From Patescibacteria group bacterium (GTDB lineage: Bacteria > Patescibacteria > Paceibacteria > Paceibacterales > UBA10102): DNA of 64,000 bases. Location: contig JANBVJ010000001.1 in assembly GCA_024239055.1 (NCBI GenBank), forward strand, positions 124,001-188,000, given 5' to 3'. The position numbers were made by a program, and so were the translations under genes. The notes under the pieces are model-generated. The model saw only the letters and a program-made list of their open reading frames with translations. It made no database searches and was not told the DNA's origin. Below, piece after piece: positions 48,384 through 56,512 of this stretch. How positions within the stretch are numbered: position 1 is the first letter of the stretch; the number at the start of each line of letters is the position of its first letter.

Positions 48384-48479
48384 AAATCTGCAGACAGTAG
48401 GCGAACAATAAGACCTGCCGAGGATAGACTAATATATTTTATATTTGAGCTGTCTGTGTGTCTGCGGATTCACAGATTT
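48384..48479 (+). promoter_or_regulatory. L10 leader, ribosomal-protein autoregulation
   Basis: The leader starts AAATCTGCAGACAGTAGG and ends TCACAGATTT. AAATCTG (48384-48390) pairs with CAGATTT (48473-48479); GCAGACAG pairs with CTGTCTG nearby, and the internal GTAGGCGAACAAT / GACCTGCCGAGGA segments match the known L10 leader kink-turn core. L10(L12)4 is expected to bind here and repress its own operon. Recognised from memory of the family pattern, not by a search. Confidence 0.75.
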
Positions 48480-48484
48480 AATTT

Positions 48485-49003
48485 ATGCCAAAAACAAAGA
48501 TACAAAAACAAGAGATTTCTAAAAATCTTGCTGAGAAACTTAAGACTCAGCAGGGGATTGTGTTTGTGGATTATAAAGGACTGAATGTGGGAGATATGAC
48601 AGAATTGCGTGCAACAATTAAGGAAAATGAGGGGAACCTTACGGTTACTAAAAAAACCATACTTTCCCGTGTGTTAAAAGAAAAAGGGATTGATATAAAT
48701 CTTAAAGAGATGAAGGGGCAGATTGCAGTAATATTTGCCTTTGGAGATTCAATAGCTCCGCTTCAGGCACTTCATACCTTTGCAAAAGTTCATGAAAACG
48801 TAAAGATTCTTGGTGGATATTTAGAAAATGAAATACAATCTGCATCCGCAATGATTGCAATAGCTCAGCTTCCTTCGAGAAACGAGCTGTTGGCCGAAGC
48901 AGTTGGTTCTATAGCTGCCCCAATGTCAGGATTTGTGCGGGTGTTGAATGGTAATGTAAAAGGTCTGGTGATGGCATTAAACGCCATCGCGCAAAAGAAA
49001 TAA
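48485..49003 (+). CDS. rplJ: Ribosomal protein L10
   Basis: Base of the ribosomal stalk. The 172-residue protein has VFVDYKGLNVGDMTELRATI, NLTVTKKTILSRVL and the C-terminal helices that hold L7/L12 dimers (GFVRVLNGNVKGLVMALNAI). Preceded by its own autoregulatory leader; rplL follows after 13 bases. Confidence 0.96.
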   Translation: MPKTKIQKQEISKNLAEKLKTQQGIVFVDYKGLNVGDMTELRATIKENEGNLTVTKKTILSRVLKEKGIDINLKEMKGQIAVIFAFGDSIAPLQALHTFAKVHENVKILGGYLENEIQSASAMIAIAQLPSRNELLAEAVGSIAAPMSGFVRVLNGNVKGLVMALNAIAQKK

Positions 49004-49016
49004 TAATATAACTATC

Positions 49017-49475
49017 ATGGCAGAAGAAATAAAAGATACTCCTCAAGAGGAAAAAGAAGAGGAGACAAAAACAAAAGAGGTTGAGGTTCCCGCTAAGTTT
49101 GCAAGCTTAGTTGAGAGCATTGAAAAGCTTTCTGTACTGGACTTAGCTGAGTTAGTTAAGATTCTTGAAGAGAAGTTTGGTGTCTCAAGTGCCGCTCCCG
49201 TGCAAGTTGCAGCCGCAGCTCCGGGTAACGGAGAGGAGGCAGCAGATGATGCAAAGAGTTCCTACAACATTGAATTAACTGTGGTAGGGGAAAAGAAGAT
49301 TGAGGTCATTAAAGCCGTACGTGATGCTACAGGCAAAGGACTTAAAGAAGCCAAAGATCTAGTTGACGCCGCAGCAGCCTCCCCCCAGATGGTTTCAGAG
49401 AACGTAAAAGCAGAAGAGGCAGAAGAGCTAAAGAAAAAGTTCACGGAAGCTGGAGCTACTGTTGAACTAAAGTAG
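49017..49475 (+). CDS. rplL: Ribosomal protein L7/L12
   Basis: Stalk protein that recruits GTPase factors. 152 residues, with an N-terminal acidic extension of about 20 residues beyond the usual length, the dimerisation segment SIEKLSVLDLAELVKILEEKFGV, an Ala-rich hinge and the C-terminal domain (EKKIEVIKAVRDATGKGLKEAKDLVDAA). Its last 20 bases overlap the minus-strand gene. Confidence 0.96.
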   Translation: MAEEIKDTPQEEKEEETKTKEVEVPAKFASLVESIEKLSVLDLAELVKILEEKFGVSSAAPVQVAAAAPGNGEEAADDAKSSYNIELTVVGEKKIEVIKAVRDATGKGLKEAKDLVDAAAASPQMVSENVKAEEAEELKKKFTEAGATVELK

Positions 49476-51420
49476 TAATATCTATTTGGTAGACTTTCTT
49501 ATTATTAAGAATGAAGATGGTCTGACCGTCTTTGGAAACAGCAAAGTCTTCTATGGCATTTAATTCAGGAGACATGTACTGTCTGACTACATCTCCAAAT
49601 TTTGTAAGTATAACTACTCTATTCTCTTTTTTATCCAGAATATATAAGTGAGGAAGGTCTGCTTTTGTATAAAGCTTCTCTATACTTGTTAAAAAGGGAA
49701 AAAGCGCTGGGTTTAAGGTTTCGCGATACGTACCCTTAAAGTAACGCTGAAGTTCAGCCAAACCCGATACAATCCATACATTTCCATCGACAGCAATGGC
49801 ATTCCCACCCTCATATGGGGTGGGTTTTTGTTTTGTTTGCGAACTCAACCACAGGATTCCTACCGCTGGAGCCCTGGAAGATGAAAGAGGGGAGGTATAT
49901 TTAATAATCTCATGGGATGAAATGTCATATGTATACAAACTTCCTTCAAAACTCTCAAAGAGTTCAAAATGCGTATCAGATGAAGAAAACTGGAGCTGTC
50001 GTTCACCCCATTGGTTGTTTTCATAGAAAAGAATAAGATTGGGTTCTGCAAAAAAAGTTGGAGTTCCTTCAACTACGGTAGCAAACTTAAGATTACGAGA
50101 TGCACTAGTTTCCTTTAACTCTTGTGTACTTGTGTTGTATGTAATGACTAAAGAGCTAAATGGGTTTGAGAAATATAATACTCCTTTGGCAAGTATCATA
50201 TGTTTAGGACTTGAGTTTAATGTAAGTATAAGTTCTGGATCCTCAATAAATTCAATATTGTTTAATGGAGCTAGTTCTCTTTCCAAGTTCTGCTTGAACT
50301 GCGCAATCTTAAGTCCCATTGCGTTTCCCAGTGTTGTATATGGTTCAACCAGCTGCCAAGCTTCCTGCATAAGAGCATTTGCTCTGGCACCCTGTTCTTT
50401 GTTAAGAGCCCGAGTGGCCTCTACTTGAAGAGCTTCAGCCCGTTTTAAACTAGAACTTGCCTGGCGTAGTTCTGAGCTTTGTTCTTCTTTAAAGAGAAAG
50501 AAGCCCGCAATTAAAATAAGAATAAATAGAGAAGCAAATATTGCTGTTCTTTTTGGTATAGGTAGGGTAAAGGAAGGAAGTTTTGAATTAAAAACATTTG
50601 GAAGGGACACTTGCGGCTTTTGTATTTGTGGAATTCTAAAAGATGATGGAAGTGAGATTTGAGGAAGTTTCTTTGGCACGAGAGTTTTCTTTTCTTGTTT
50701 TACTGCAACTATAAGTTCTTCCACTAATAGAACAAATAAAATACCTGAAACACCTGTTAATTCTTTTTTCTTTGTCTCAAATAAAGCCTTGAGCTGTCCC
50801 TCTTCTGTTGCAAATACAAGGTCTGAGAGGAGTTTTTGTTTTGAGAGAGCGTCATATAGTTCTTTTGTAATGATAAATACTTTATCTCCGGGAGTAACTT
50901 CTCCTGCAATAATGCTACTAAACTGCTTTAACCTTACTGCATCCTTCTCAGACTTCTCTATATTCTCTCCAATATTAGTAAACTTGCCTCGTCTTGCCAG
51001 TAACATGACAACAGAACCTGTTTTGGAAACATTAAGTATCTGATTATCTGCAGCTCTTGGAATAATAGTACATATGGCTACATTGAGATTACCCAACCAA
51101 TCTACATTACCTTTATTAATTTCGGCAGACAGAAACTCATTTACTTTTTGAAGAGTTCCTTTAAAGATAATCTCAGCTGTTTCCTTTTTCTTTCCTTTTG
51201 CTATTTGAGCTAAAGAGCGAGAAGAGTAGTACTGAGTTTTTACAATACTCGAAATGCGCTGAATGAGCCGTGCATTCTTTGGAATGGCATTAACTAATTC
51301 CCCAACAACGTACATATTCCCAAGCTGCTGTTCTCTCTGGGTTGCTGGTTCATAAAATATGCTTTTGAACAAGCGGTTACTTTTAGACTTTGGATTGAAG
51401 TGAAACTCAAATATTTTCAT
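49456..51420 (-). CDS. Large membrane protein with an N-terminal PP2C-like fold, function unknown
   Basis: ATG 51420 (MKIFEFHFNPKSKSN, 654 residues) is six bases after a TATAAT, so it is preferred over 51492. Residues 1-230 look like a PP2C-type phosphatase sandwich: NVAICTIIP, TGSVVMLLARRGKFTNIGEN, PGDKVFIITKEL; the metal-binding aspartates of active PP2C are not evident. A linker with Pro and Ser, a transmembrane helix near 297-315 (FASLFILILIAGFFLFK), a coiled-coil stretch and a beta-propeller-like C-terminal domain follow. It may be a pseudophosphatase sensor, which is inference. Confidence 0.55.
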   Translation of the reverse strand: MKIFEFHFNPKSKSNRLFKSIFYEPATQREQQLGNMYVVGELVNAIPKNARLIQRISSIVKTQYYSSRSLAQIAKGKKKETAEIIFKGTLQKVNEFLSAEINKGNVDWLGNLNVAICTIIPRAADNQILNVSKTGSVVMLLARRGKFTNIGENIEKSEKDAVRLKQFSSIIAGEVTPGDKVFIITKELYDALSKQKLLSDLVFATEEGQLKALFETKKKELTGVSGILFVLLVEELIVAVKQEKKTLVPKKLPQISLPSSFRIPQIQKPQVSLPNVFNSKLPSFTLPIPKRTAIFASLFILILIAGFFLFKEEQSSELRQASSSLKRAEALQVEATRALNKEQGARANALMQEAWQLVEPYTTLGNAMGLKIAQFKQNLERELAPLNNIEFIEDPELILTLNSSPKHMILAKGVLYFSNPFSSLVITYNTSTQELKETSASRNLKFATVVEGTPTFFAEPNLILFYENNQWGERQLQFSSSDTHFELFESFEGSLYTYDISSHEIIKYTSPLSSSRAPAVGILWLSSQTKQKPTPYEGGNAIAVDGNVWIVSGLAELQRYFKGTYRETLNPALFPFLTSIEKLYTKADLPHLYILDKKENRVVILTKFGDVVRQYMSPELNAIEDFAVSKDGQTIFILNNKKVYQIDITTLVQQ

Positions 51421-51426
51421 TCCTCT

Positions 51427-51455
51427 ATTATATTCTATATTTCCATATACTTCAA
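51427..51455 (-). promoter_or_regulatory. Promoter of the 654-residue gene, leaderless
   Basis: On the minus strand TTGAAG (51455-51450), a 17-base spacer and TATAAT (51432-51427), with six bases to the ATG at 51420. Confidence 0.7.
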
Positions 51456-51550
51456 AATAAGAGGACACTAGTTCAAGTCCAGTTACGTCCACATTTTTCT
51501 ATAGTATAATCAATGTAGCTACAGATACAGGAAAGGATCTAAACAGGATT

Positions 51551-51679
51551 ATGTTAGAAAAGATTTGCGGTCGGATTCTATGCAAACTAGGGTGGCACGA
51601 TCAACCGCTCGATTGGCGGGGATATGGAGATCTGTACTGCAATAGAAGAGCTTGCAGACACATAATGATAAAAGGTTAA
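51551..51679 (+). CDS. 42-residue cysteine- and histidine-rich protein
   Basis: ATG 51551 to TAA 51679. The protein begins MLEKICGRILCKLGWHDQPLD and ends ACRHIMIKG; Cys6, Cys11, His16, Cys30 and Cys35 are candidate metal ligands. It has a TATAAT box at 51505-51510 and is followed directly by a terminator, which supports a real small gene. Function unknown. Confidence 0.5.
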   Translation: MLEKICGRILCKLGWHDQPLDWRGYGDLYCNRRACRHIMIKG

Positions 51680-51711
51680 CACCGTACCTTCAAACAAACG
51701 GTGTTTTTCTT
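51678..51711 (+). terminator. Terminator after the 42-residue gene
   Basis: AACACCGT-ACCTTCAAACAA-ACGGTGTT followed by TTTCTTTATTTT. Overlaps the stop codon. Confidence 0.8.
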
Positions 51712-51757
51712 TATTTTATTATTTTCAACTGTAATATAGGTACATATTTGTGTTGTA

Positions 51758-51766
51758 TGGTACAAT
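51758..51766 (+). promoter_or_regulatory. Extended -10 promoter, leaderless
   Basis: TGGTACAAT (TACAAT at 51761-51766) is six bases before ATG 51773. No clear -35. Confidence 0.5.
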
Positions 51767-51772
51767 AACGCA

Positions 51773-52156
51773 ATGAGACAACCTATAATTTTGCTGTACA
51801 TTCAGTGGCATTTTCTAGAAGCTCCAATAACTGTTCTTAAGGCGGTTAAGAACGTTCTTCTTTTTAACTTGGAATACTTTTCTGTACTCTTATTATTTAA
51901 GACCTTATTTGCTCCTTGGAAACGGTACCAATGGGCGCACAAGGGAAGTTTTGACATTAAAAAGACTATCGAGGCCTTAGTTTCCAACCTCATATCTCGC
52001 AGTCTGGGGGCCTTGATACGTGGGTTTATCATTGTAGCAGGACTTATAAGTGAGATCATCTTATTTGGAGCGGGTATTCTTGTATTTATATTTTGGATAA
52101 CCCTCCCTCTGCTTATTATTTTAGCTTTGTTTTATGGCATACAACTTCTTATTTGA
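51773..52156 (+). CDS. 127-residue membrane protein next to the Clp-like gene
   Basis: Hydrophobic helices at about 5-25, 28-47 and 83-125 (GFIIVAGLISEIILFGAGIL, FIFWITLPLLIILALFY). A polar loop KRYQWAHKGSFDIKKTIEA separates them. Its end overlaps the AAA+ gene by 23 bases, so the two are likely made together and may form a membrane complex. No known family recognised. Confidence 0.6.
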   Translation: MRQPIILLYIQWHFLEAPITVLKAVKNVLLFNLEYFSVLLLFKTLFAPWKRYQWAHKGSFDIKKTIEALVSNLISRSLGALIRGFIIVAGLISEIILFGAGILVFIFWITLPLLIILALFYGIQLLI

Positions 52157-54662
52157 TATTACAAAATCTCCAAAGCTTCAGGCAGTACGCTTTGAGAGAA
52201 TATTCAATAGGCGGTTTTTAAAATTGAAGGTTCTAGGATTAAAGTGGGCATTGTGGACTTTACTTCCATTATTTGTCGTTGGATTTCTTACTAATATTAT
52301 TTCAGAGAAAGCGCTATCTCTTATTCTTGCTTTTACACTACTTTCTTTTGCTGGATACTTTGTTGCACTTATTCTTCAGAGATTTGGGGAACGACTTTCG
52401 AGCATTCAAGGAAAAGAGTCTGAAAATATAGCTGAACTTCTAAGTTTTGAAGCGACAAGAGCAGTGTTGAAAGCTGAAAAGTTAGCTGGGGAGGAAAAAC
52501 TGAACTCTTCTCATTTACTATATACTGTACTCAGAGAGGCTGTGCCATCTTTTGTCTTTCAAAAGGCGCTTCTGGACATTAAAGCATTTAGAGAAGAGGT
52601 AGGGGAGGAAATGAAAAAAGAAAGCAAAGTAAATGTTATTGCGGAGAATACACACACAGAAGATTTTAAAAACACAATTCTTCGTGCAGTAGAGATAGCA
52701 AAGACTGATAATAGACAAGAGGTTTTACTGGGAGACATCTTTATTGCTCTATCTTCTGAAAACATTGTCTTTCAGCGCATGCTTATTCAGGCAAATCTTA
52801 CTTCCAAAGACATGCAACACATAGTCGATTGGTATAGAAGGCTAGAAAAGAGATACAAAAAAAACAGAGATACCTGGAACCCAGTAAATCTTAGAAGAAT
52901 GGGTTCTCTTGGGAGAGCGTGGGCCGCAGGGCATACCATAACTTTGGATCAATTCTCTACAGATCTAACGAAAGAGGTACGGACACAGCGCTTCCCTCAG
53001 ATTGTCGGGCATAAGGAAGAGGTTAGTTTAATAGAACGAACCCTATCTCGACAAGAAATGAATAATGTTCTTTTAGTTGGTGAGCCGGGATCTGGAAGAA
53101 GAAGTATCATTATGGACTTTGTCTCCAGATCTGCCTTGGGAGAAAGTTTGGCGAATCTAAATTATAAAAAGGTTGTAGAGTTGGATCTTCCTGGTTTACT
53201 CTCTCAACTTGATACTCCTTCAGAAATTGAATCTGTATTAGATCGAATCTTTGCGGAAGCAAGAAGGGCTGGAAATATTGTTCTCGTTATAGACGAGTTC
53301 CATAACTTTGTGGGCGGAAGTGAATTGCAGAGACCCGGTACCATAGACATTACCGGACTCATATCAAAATATCTCAAATCTCCTGAATTTCAGGTTATTG
53401 CCATTACCTCATTCACAGGACTGCACCGCTATATTGAACAGAACCCTGCGTTATTACAAACATTAGAGAAAGTAGAGGTTTCTGAAATATCCCAAGAAGA
53501 AACTTTAGAGCTTTTGGAAAACCTTATACCTTCCCTTGAACACAGATACCGGCGCGCTGTGGCATATCCTGCCCTCAAAGCCATTATTGAGCTTTCAGGA
53601 AAGTATATTCAGGCTATACCCATGCCAAAAAAGGCCTTAGATCTGTTAGACGAAGCTATGGTGTATCTTTCTGAAACTAAAGAAAAGATACTTTTGAAAA
53701 AACATATTGAGGAGATTATATCTCACAAAACTCAGATTCCAGTAGGAGAAGTTAAAGAACAAGAAAGAGAAAAACTACTGAATCTTGAGGATTTGATTCA
53801 TAAACGTTTAATAAACCAAGATGAGGCAGTAAAAGAAGTTGCCTCTTCCTTGCGTCGTGCCCGAGCTGAGATATCTTCTCGAAAAGGTCCAATGGGAAGT
53901 TTCTTGTTCTTGGGGCCTACTGGAGTAGGAAAGACCGAGACCGCAAAGGCATTAACCTCTATTTACTTTGGTTCGGAATCGCGCATGATACGATTAGATA
54001 TGTCAGAGTTTCAAAATGTATCTGATATCCCGCGTCTATTGGGGACAGCCAAGGAACCCGGACTCTTTACAACACAAGTCAGGGAGAATCCATTTTCCCT
54101 TATTTTGTTAGACGAACTTGAGAAAGCACATCCTAATATATTAAACTTGTTTCTTCAGATATTAGATGAGGGACACATTACAGATGGCATGGGAAGAAAA
54201 ATATCTTTTGAGAATTCTATCATAATTGCTACCTCAAACGCAGGATATATGATTATCTTGAAAGCCCTAAAAAGTAAACAACCATTATCTGAGGTAAAAG
54301 AAAAATTACTTAATACTTTATTTGAGGAGGCAACCTTTCGCCCTGAGTTTATCAACCGCTTTGACGCAGTTGTGCTCTTTCAATCTCTTACAAAAGAGCA
54401 CCTTTTATCTATCTCGCAACTCATGCTTAATAAGTTAGTAAAGAATCTGGACAAGCAAGGTATTGAGTTTGTTATTACAGAAGCTTTAAAGGCAAAGATT
54501 GTAGAGCTTGGATATAATCCAACTTATGGCGCTCGAAATATGCAAAGAACAATACAAGACAAGATAGAGAACGTATTGGCTTCCTCACTTTTAGGAGGAA
54601 AGATAAAAAGAGGGGATAGAGTGAGTTTAGATGCTCAAACCTTTGAGATTACGAAACACTAA
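52134..54662 (+). CDS. Membrane-anchored ClpB/ClpC-like AAA+ protein
   Basis: 842 residues. Two transmembrane helices (about 35-53 and 60-82) precede a Clp-N-like helical repeat region (about 95-230), then two AAA+ modules. Module 1 has the P-loop GEPGSGRRS at 316-324, with Arg in place of the catalytic Lys, and the Walker B stretch VLVIDEFHNF. Module 2 has an intact GPTGVGKTE and LILLDELEKAHPN, then the ClpB-type C-terminal domain (YNPTYGARNMQRTIQ). No ClpP is nearby and no clear ClpP-docking loop was seen. A membrane unfoldase or disaggregase is inference. Confidence 0.8.
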   Translation: MAYNFLFDITKSPKLQAVRFERIFNRRFLKLKVLGLKWALWTLLPLFVVGFLTNIISEKALSLILAFTLLSFAGYFVALILQRFGERLSSIQGKESENIAELLSFEATRAVLKAEKLAGEEKLNSSHLLYTVLREAVPSFVFQKALLDIKAFREEVGEEMKKESKVNVIAENTHTEDFKNTILRAVEIAKTDNRQEVLLGDIFIALSSENIVFQRMLIQANLTSKDMQHIVDWYRRLEKRYKKNRDTWNPVNLRRMGSLGRAWAAGHTITLDQFSTDLTKEVRTQRFPQIVGHKEEVSLIERTLSRQEMNNVLLVGEPGSGRRSIIMDFVSRSALGESLANLNYKKVVELDLPGLLSQLDTPSEIESVLDRIFAEARRAGNIVLVIDEFHNFVGGSELQRPGTIDITGLISKYLKSPEFQVIAITSFTGLHRYIEQNPALLQTLEKVEVSEISQEETLELLENLIPSLEHRYRRAVAYPALKAIIELSGKYIQAIPMPKKALDLLDEAMVYLSETKEKILLKKHIEEIISHKTQIPVGEVKEQEREKLLNLEDLIHKRLINQDEAVKEVASSLRRARAEISSRKGPMGSFLFLGPTGVGKTETAKALTSIYFGSESRMIRLDMSEFQNVSDIPRLLGTAKEPGLFTTQVRENPFSLILLDELEKAHPNILNLFLQILDEGHITDGMGRKISFENSIIIATSNAGYMIILKALKSKQPLSEVKEKLLNTLFEEATFRPEFINRFDAVVLFQSLTKEHLLSISQLMLNKLVKNLDKQGIEFVITEALKAKIVELGYNPTYGARNMQRTIQDKIENVLASSLLGGKIKRGDRVSLDAQTFEITKH

Positions 54663-54690
54663 TATATAAGTAGTAAATACTCTCTTTACT

Positions 54691-54716
54691 AAAAAATCTA
54701 CGAGCTTATGCCGTAG
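54691..54716 (-). terminator. Terminator of the structured RNA
   Basis: On the minus strand CTACG-GC-ATAA-GC-T-CGTAG followed by ATTTTTT. The few bases between it and the clp stop (54663-54690) show nothing else. Confidence 0.75.
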
Positions 54717-54981
54717 GGTTTGTTGGAGTGGGCCACAGAGAAATGTTTCCGCTGTGGCCCACAACTTTCAGCTGATGCAGATGCCTTATCCGACCCGCTC
54801 GTTTGGTTGTGGCTTAAACCTGTCTTCGCGCACCCGGGGAGAACCCTAAGTATGCGAAACAACAACCCTCGTTGGCGGTCTTACTCTCATGCATTAAGCC
54901 AATCTGCACTAGAGTTCCACAAGTGCCATCGATCCGATTTCACCTACAGCGCCATTGCGACTTCTGACATCAGCTTCTAAC
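54691..54981 (-). ncRNA. Structured RNA of about 290 bases, family not identified
   Basis: Between a strong minus-strand promoter (54988-55014) and a terminator (54691-54716) lies a G+C-rich stretch with clear secondary structure. A long-range helix pairs 54963-54975 with 54770-54781 (12 bp with one bulged base). A perfect 11-bp hairpin is at 54728-54762 (GTGGGCCACAG arms). Inside are GCACT/AGTGC and GGTTGT/ACAACC stems and a symmetric CGAG/CGAG internal loop fit for tandem G-A pairs. I could not find the conserved bases of RNase P RNA, tmRNA or SRP RNA. A plus-strand ORF here is judged spurious. Confidence 0.7.
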
Positions 54982-54987
54982 CTCAAT

Positions 54988-55014
54988 ATTATACGGTTAA
55001 CGATATTTTGTCAA
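54988..55014 (-). promoter_or_regulatory. Promoter of the structured RNA
   Basis: On the minus strand TTGACA (55014-55009), then TATAAT (54993-54988) after 15 bases, or TAATAT after 17. Both hexamers are near-consensus, among the best in the window. Confidence 0.7.
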
Positions 55015-55049
55015 TAAACTAAGAAATATACCTACTCTTTATTGGTACT

Positions 55050-55195
55050 GTGGAAAACGTGTGGAAAAACATATAGCTTTAGCTTTATTTTAAGTGTGTA
55101 CATTTGTGGTTGACTGAGGTGTATAGGTGGGATATAGTGGATAGCAAATGGGGATATGTGGATGAAAGTGGGGAAAACTAAGCTCAACTGTGGAT
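55050..55195 (+). promoter_or_regulatory. Array of GTGG repeats upstream of mraZ (putative MraZ boxes)
   Basis: GTGGGA 55127, GTGGAT 55137, ATGGGG 55148, GTGGAT 55158 and GTGGGG 55168 repeat every 10-11 bases across the promoter. Further GTGG units lie in the same phasing class at 55050, 55061, 55106 and 55190. Direct repeats of this kind, one per helical turn, are the known operator type of MraZ. Autoregulation by MraZ is inferred from this. Confidence 0.65.
55110..55138 (+). promoter_or_regulatory. Promoter of mraZ-rsmH-ftsL-ftsI
   Basis: TTGACT (55110-55115), a 17-base spacer and TATAGT (55133-55138), covered by the GTGG repeats. The leader to 55204 is about 59 bases. Confidence 0.6.
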
Positions 55196-55203
55196 AACTA
55201 CTT

Positions 55204-55635
55204 ATGTTCATCGGAGAATACACATACTCAATAGACGCAAAAAAACGATTAGCATTACCTCCAAAGTTCAGAAAGAGCCTTGGAGAACAAGCTGTTATTA
55301 CAAGGGGTTTGGATCAATGTTTGTTCCTTTATTCAATGAAAGAGTGGGAAAAGCTGGCTCAGAAATTGAGTGAGCTACCCTTATCTCAAGCTGACGCAAG
55401 GGGATTTGGAAGGTTAATGTTGGCTGGAGCTATGGATGTAAATATTGATAACTTAGGGCGCATCTTAATGCCAGATTATTTAAAGAATTACGCTACCTTA
55501 AAAAAGAAAGTTATTGTGGCAGGTTTGTATAATCGAATAGAAATATGGGATGAGGCTAAGTGGAATACATACAAAGAAAAGACTGAGAAAGATGTGGGGG
55601 ATATAGCAGAAAGATTAAAGGAACTGGGGATATAA
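55204..55635 (+). CDS. mraZ: Transcriptional regulator MraZ
   Basis: A double AbrB-like swapped-hairpin regulator of the division and cell-wall cluster. The 143-residue protein has FIGEYTYSIDAKKRLALPPKFR and the second repeat AMDVNIDNLGRILMPDYL, the two DxxGR-type DNA-binding turns (DAKKR and DNLGR). It heads mraZ-rsmH-ftsL-ftsI, the minimal dcw arrangement. Confidence 0.95.
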   Translation: MFIGEYTYSIDAKKRLALPPKFRKSLGEQAVITRGLDQCLFLYSMKEWEKLAQKLSELPLSQADARGFGRLMLAGAMDVNIDNLGRILMPDYLKNYATLKKKVIVAGLYNRIEIWDEAKWNTYKEKTEKDVGDIAERLKELGI

Positions 55636-55639
55636 GGAT

Positions 55640-56512
55640 ATGCATGTTCCAGTATTAACAAAAGAACTCATAGAGCTACTGGAACCAAGAGCCAGTCAGA
55701 ATTTTATTGATTGTACAGTAGGTTCTGGCGGACATACAAAAGCCATCTTGGAGAAAACAGCACCACGAGGAAAAGTATTGGCGATTGATCAGGATATAGA
55801 AAGTATAAAGATAGCAAAAAAAACATTACGAAATAGTCATAGCAGAGTCACATTCATACAGGGAAACTTTGCAGATCTTTCAGAAATAGCGAGGAAAGAA
55901 AAATTTCGGAAGGTGAAGGGTATCATCTTTGATCTCGGCTACTCCTCAGATCAGCTACAAGAAGGAGGTAAGGGATTATCCTTTCAAAAAACAGAACCCC
56001 TGGATATGAGATATGACGCACAAATCCAGAAGACAGCTGCAAAGATAATCAATTATGCAAGCAGACAGGAATTGGAGAGGATTCTCAAAGAATACGGAGA
56101 AGAGAAGTTTGCCAGACAAATTGCAGAAACAATTGTTCAAAAAAGAAGAGATAAACAAATAAACACAACAACAGAACTTGTAAACATTATTGAAGAAGCG
56201 GTTCCAGGATTCTATAAGAGAGAAAAGATACATCCTGCCACCAGAACATTCCAAGCCCTAAGGATTGCTGTAAACAAAGAATTGGAGAATCTAAAGTTGG
56301 CACTACCCCAAGCTCTAGAGATTGTGGAACCCGGAGGAAGAATAGGTGTCATCTCATTTCACTCTTTAGAAGACAGAATAGTAAAGCGCTTCTTTCAAGG
56401 CACAGACAATATAGAGATTATTACGAAAAAACCAATTATTCCAAGTGAGAAAGAAATAAGTGAAAATCCAAGATCAAGATCAGCTAAACTGCGAATTGCA
56501 GAAAAACAATGA
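55640..56512 (+). CDS. rsmH: 16S rRNA m4C1402 methyltransferase
   Basis: Methylates the P-site base C1402. The 290-residue protein has HVPVLTKELIELLEP, the SAM site DCTVGSGGHTKAIL, DQDIESIKIA, IFDLGYSSDQL, and HPATRTFQALRIAVNKELENL. The end SFHSLEDRIVKRFF ... RSRSAKLRIAE is typical. Overlaps ftsL by four bases. Confidence 0.96.
   Translation: MHVPVLTKELIELLEPRASQNFIDCTVGSGGHTKAILEKTAPRGKVLAIDQDIESIKIAKKTLRNSHSRVTFIQGNFADLSEIARKEKFRKVKGIIFDLGYSSDQLQEGGKGLSFQKTEPLDMRYDAQIQKTAAKIINYASRQELERILKEYGEEKFARQIAETIVQKRRDKQINTTTELVNIIEEAVPGFYKREKIHPATRTFQALRIAVNKELENLKLALPQALEIVEPGGRIGVISFHSLEDRIVKRFFQGTDNIEIITKKPIIPSEKEISENPRSRSAKLRIAEKQ

Noticed and set aside
54720..54980. Plus-strand ORF of 86 codons
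   Set aside because: It runs opposite to the structured RNA, has no ribosome site or promoter, and its residues lack protein-like pattern; the RNA helices explain the sequence.
54691..54981. tmRNA, RNase P RNA or SRP RNA as identity of the structured RNA
   Set aside because: No tRNA-like T arm or ALAA-type tag, no GAGGAAAGTC or ACAGAA core, and no GGAAG/AGCAG SRP core were found.
55050..55197. Cluster of TGTGGAAAA, TGTGGATGA and TGTGGATAA as DnaA boxes or an origin
   Set aside because: Only the last matches the DnaA consensus fully, dnaA is absent, and the 10-11 base direct-repeat phasing over the mraZ promoter fits MraZ boxes better. Single perfect boxes also occur at 18084 and 45751, so chance hits are expected.
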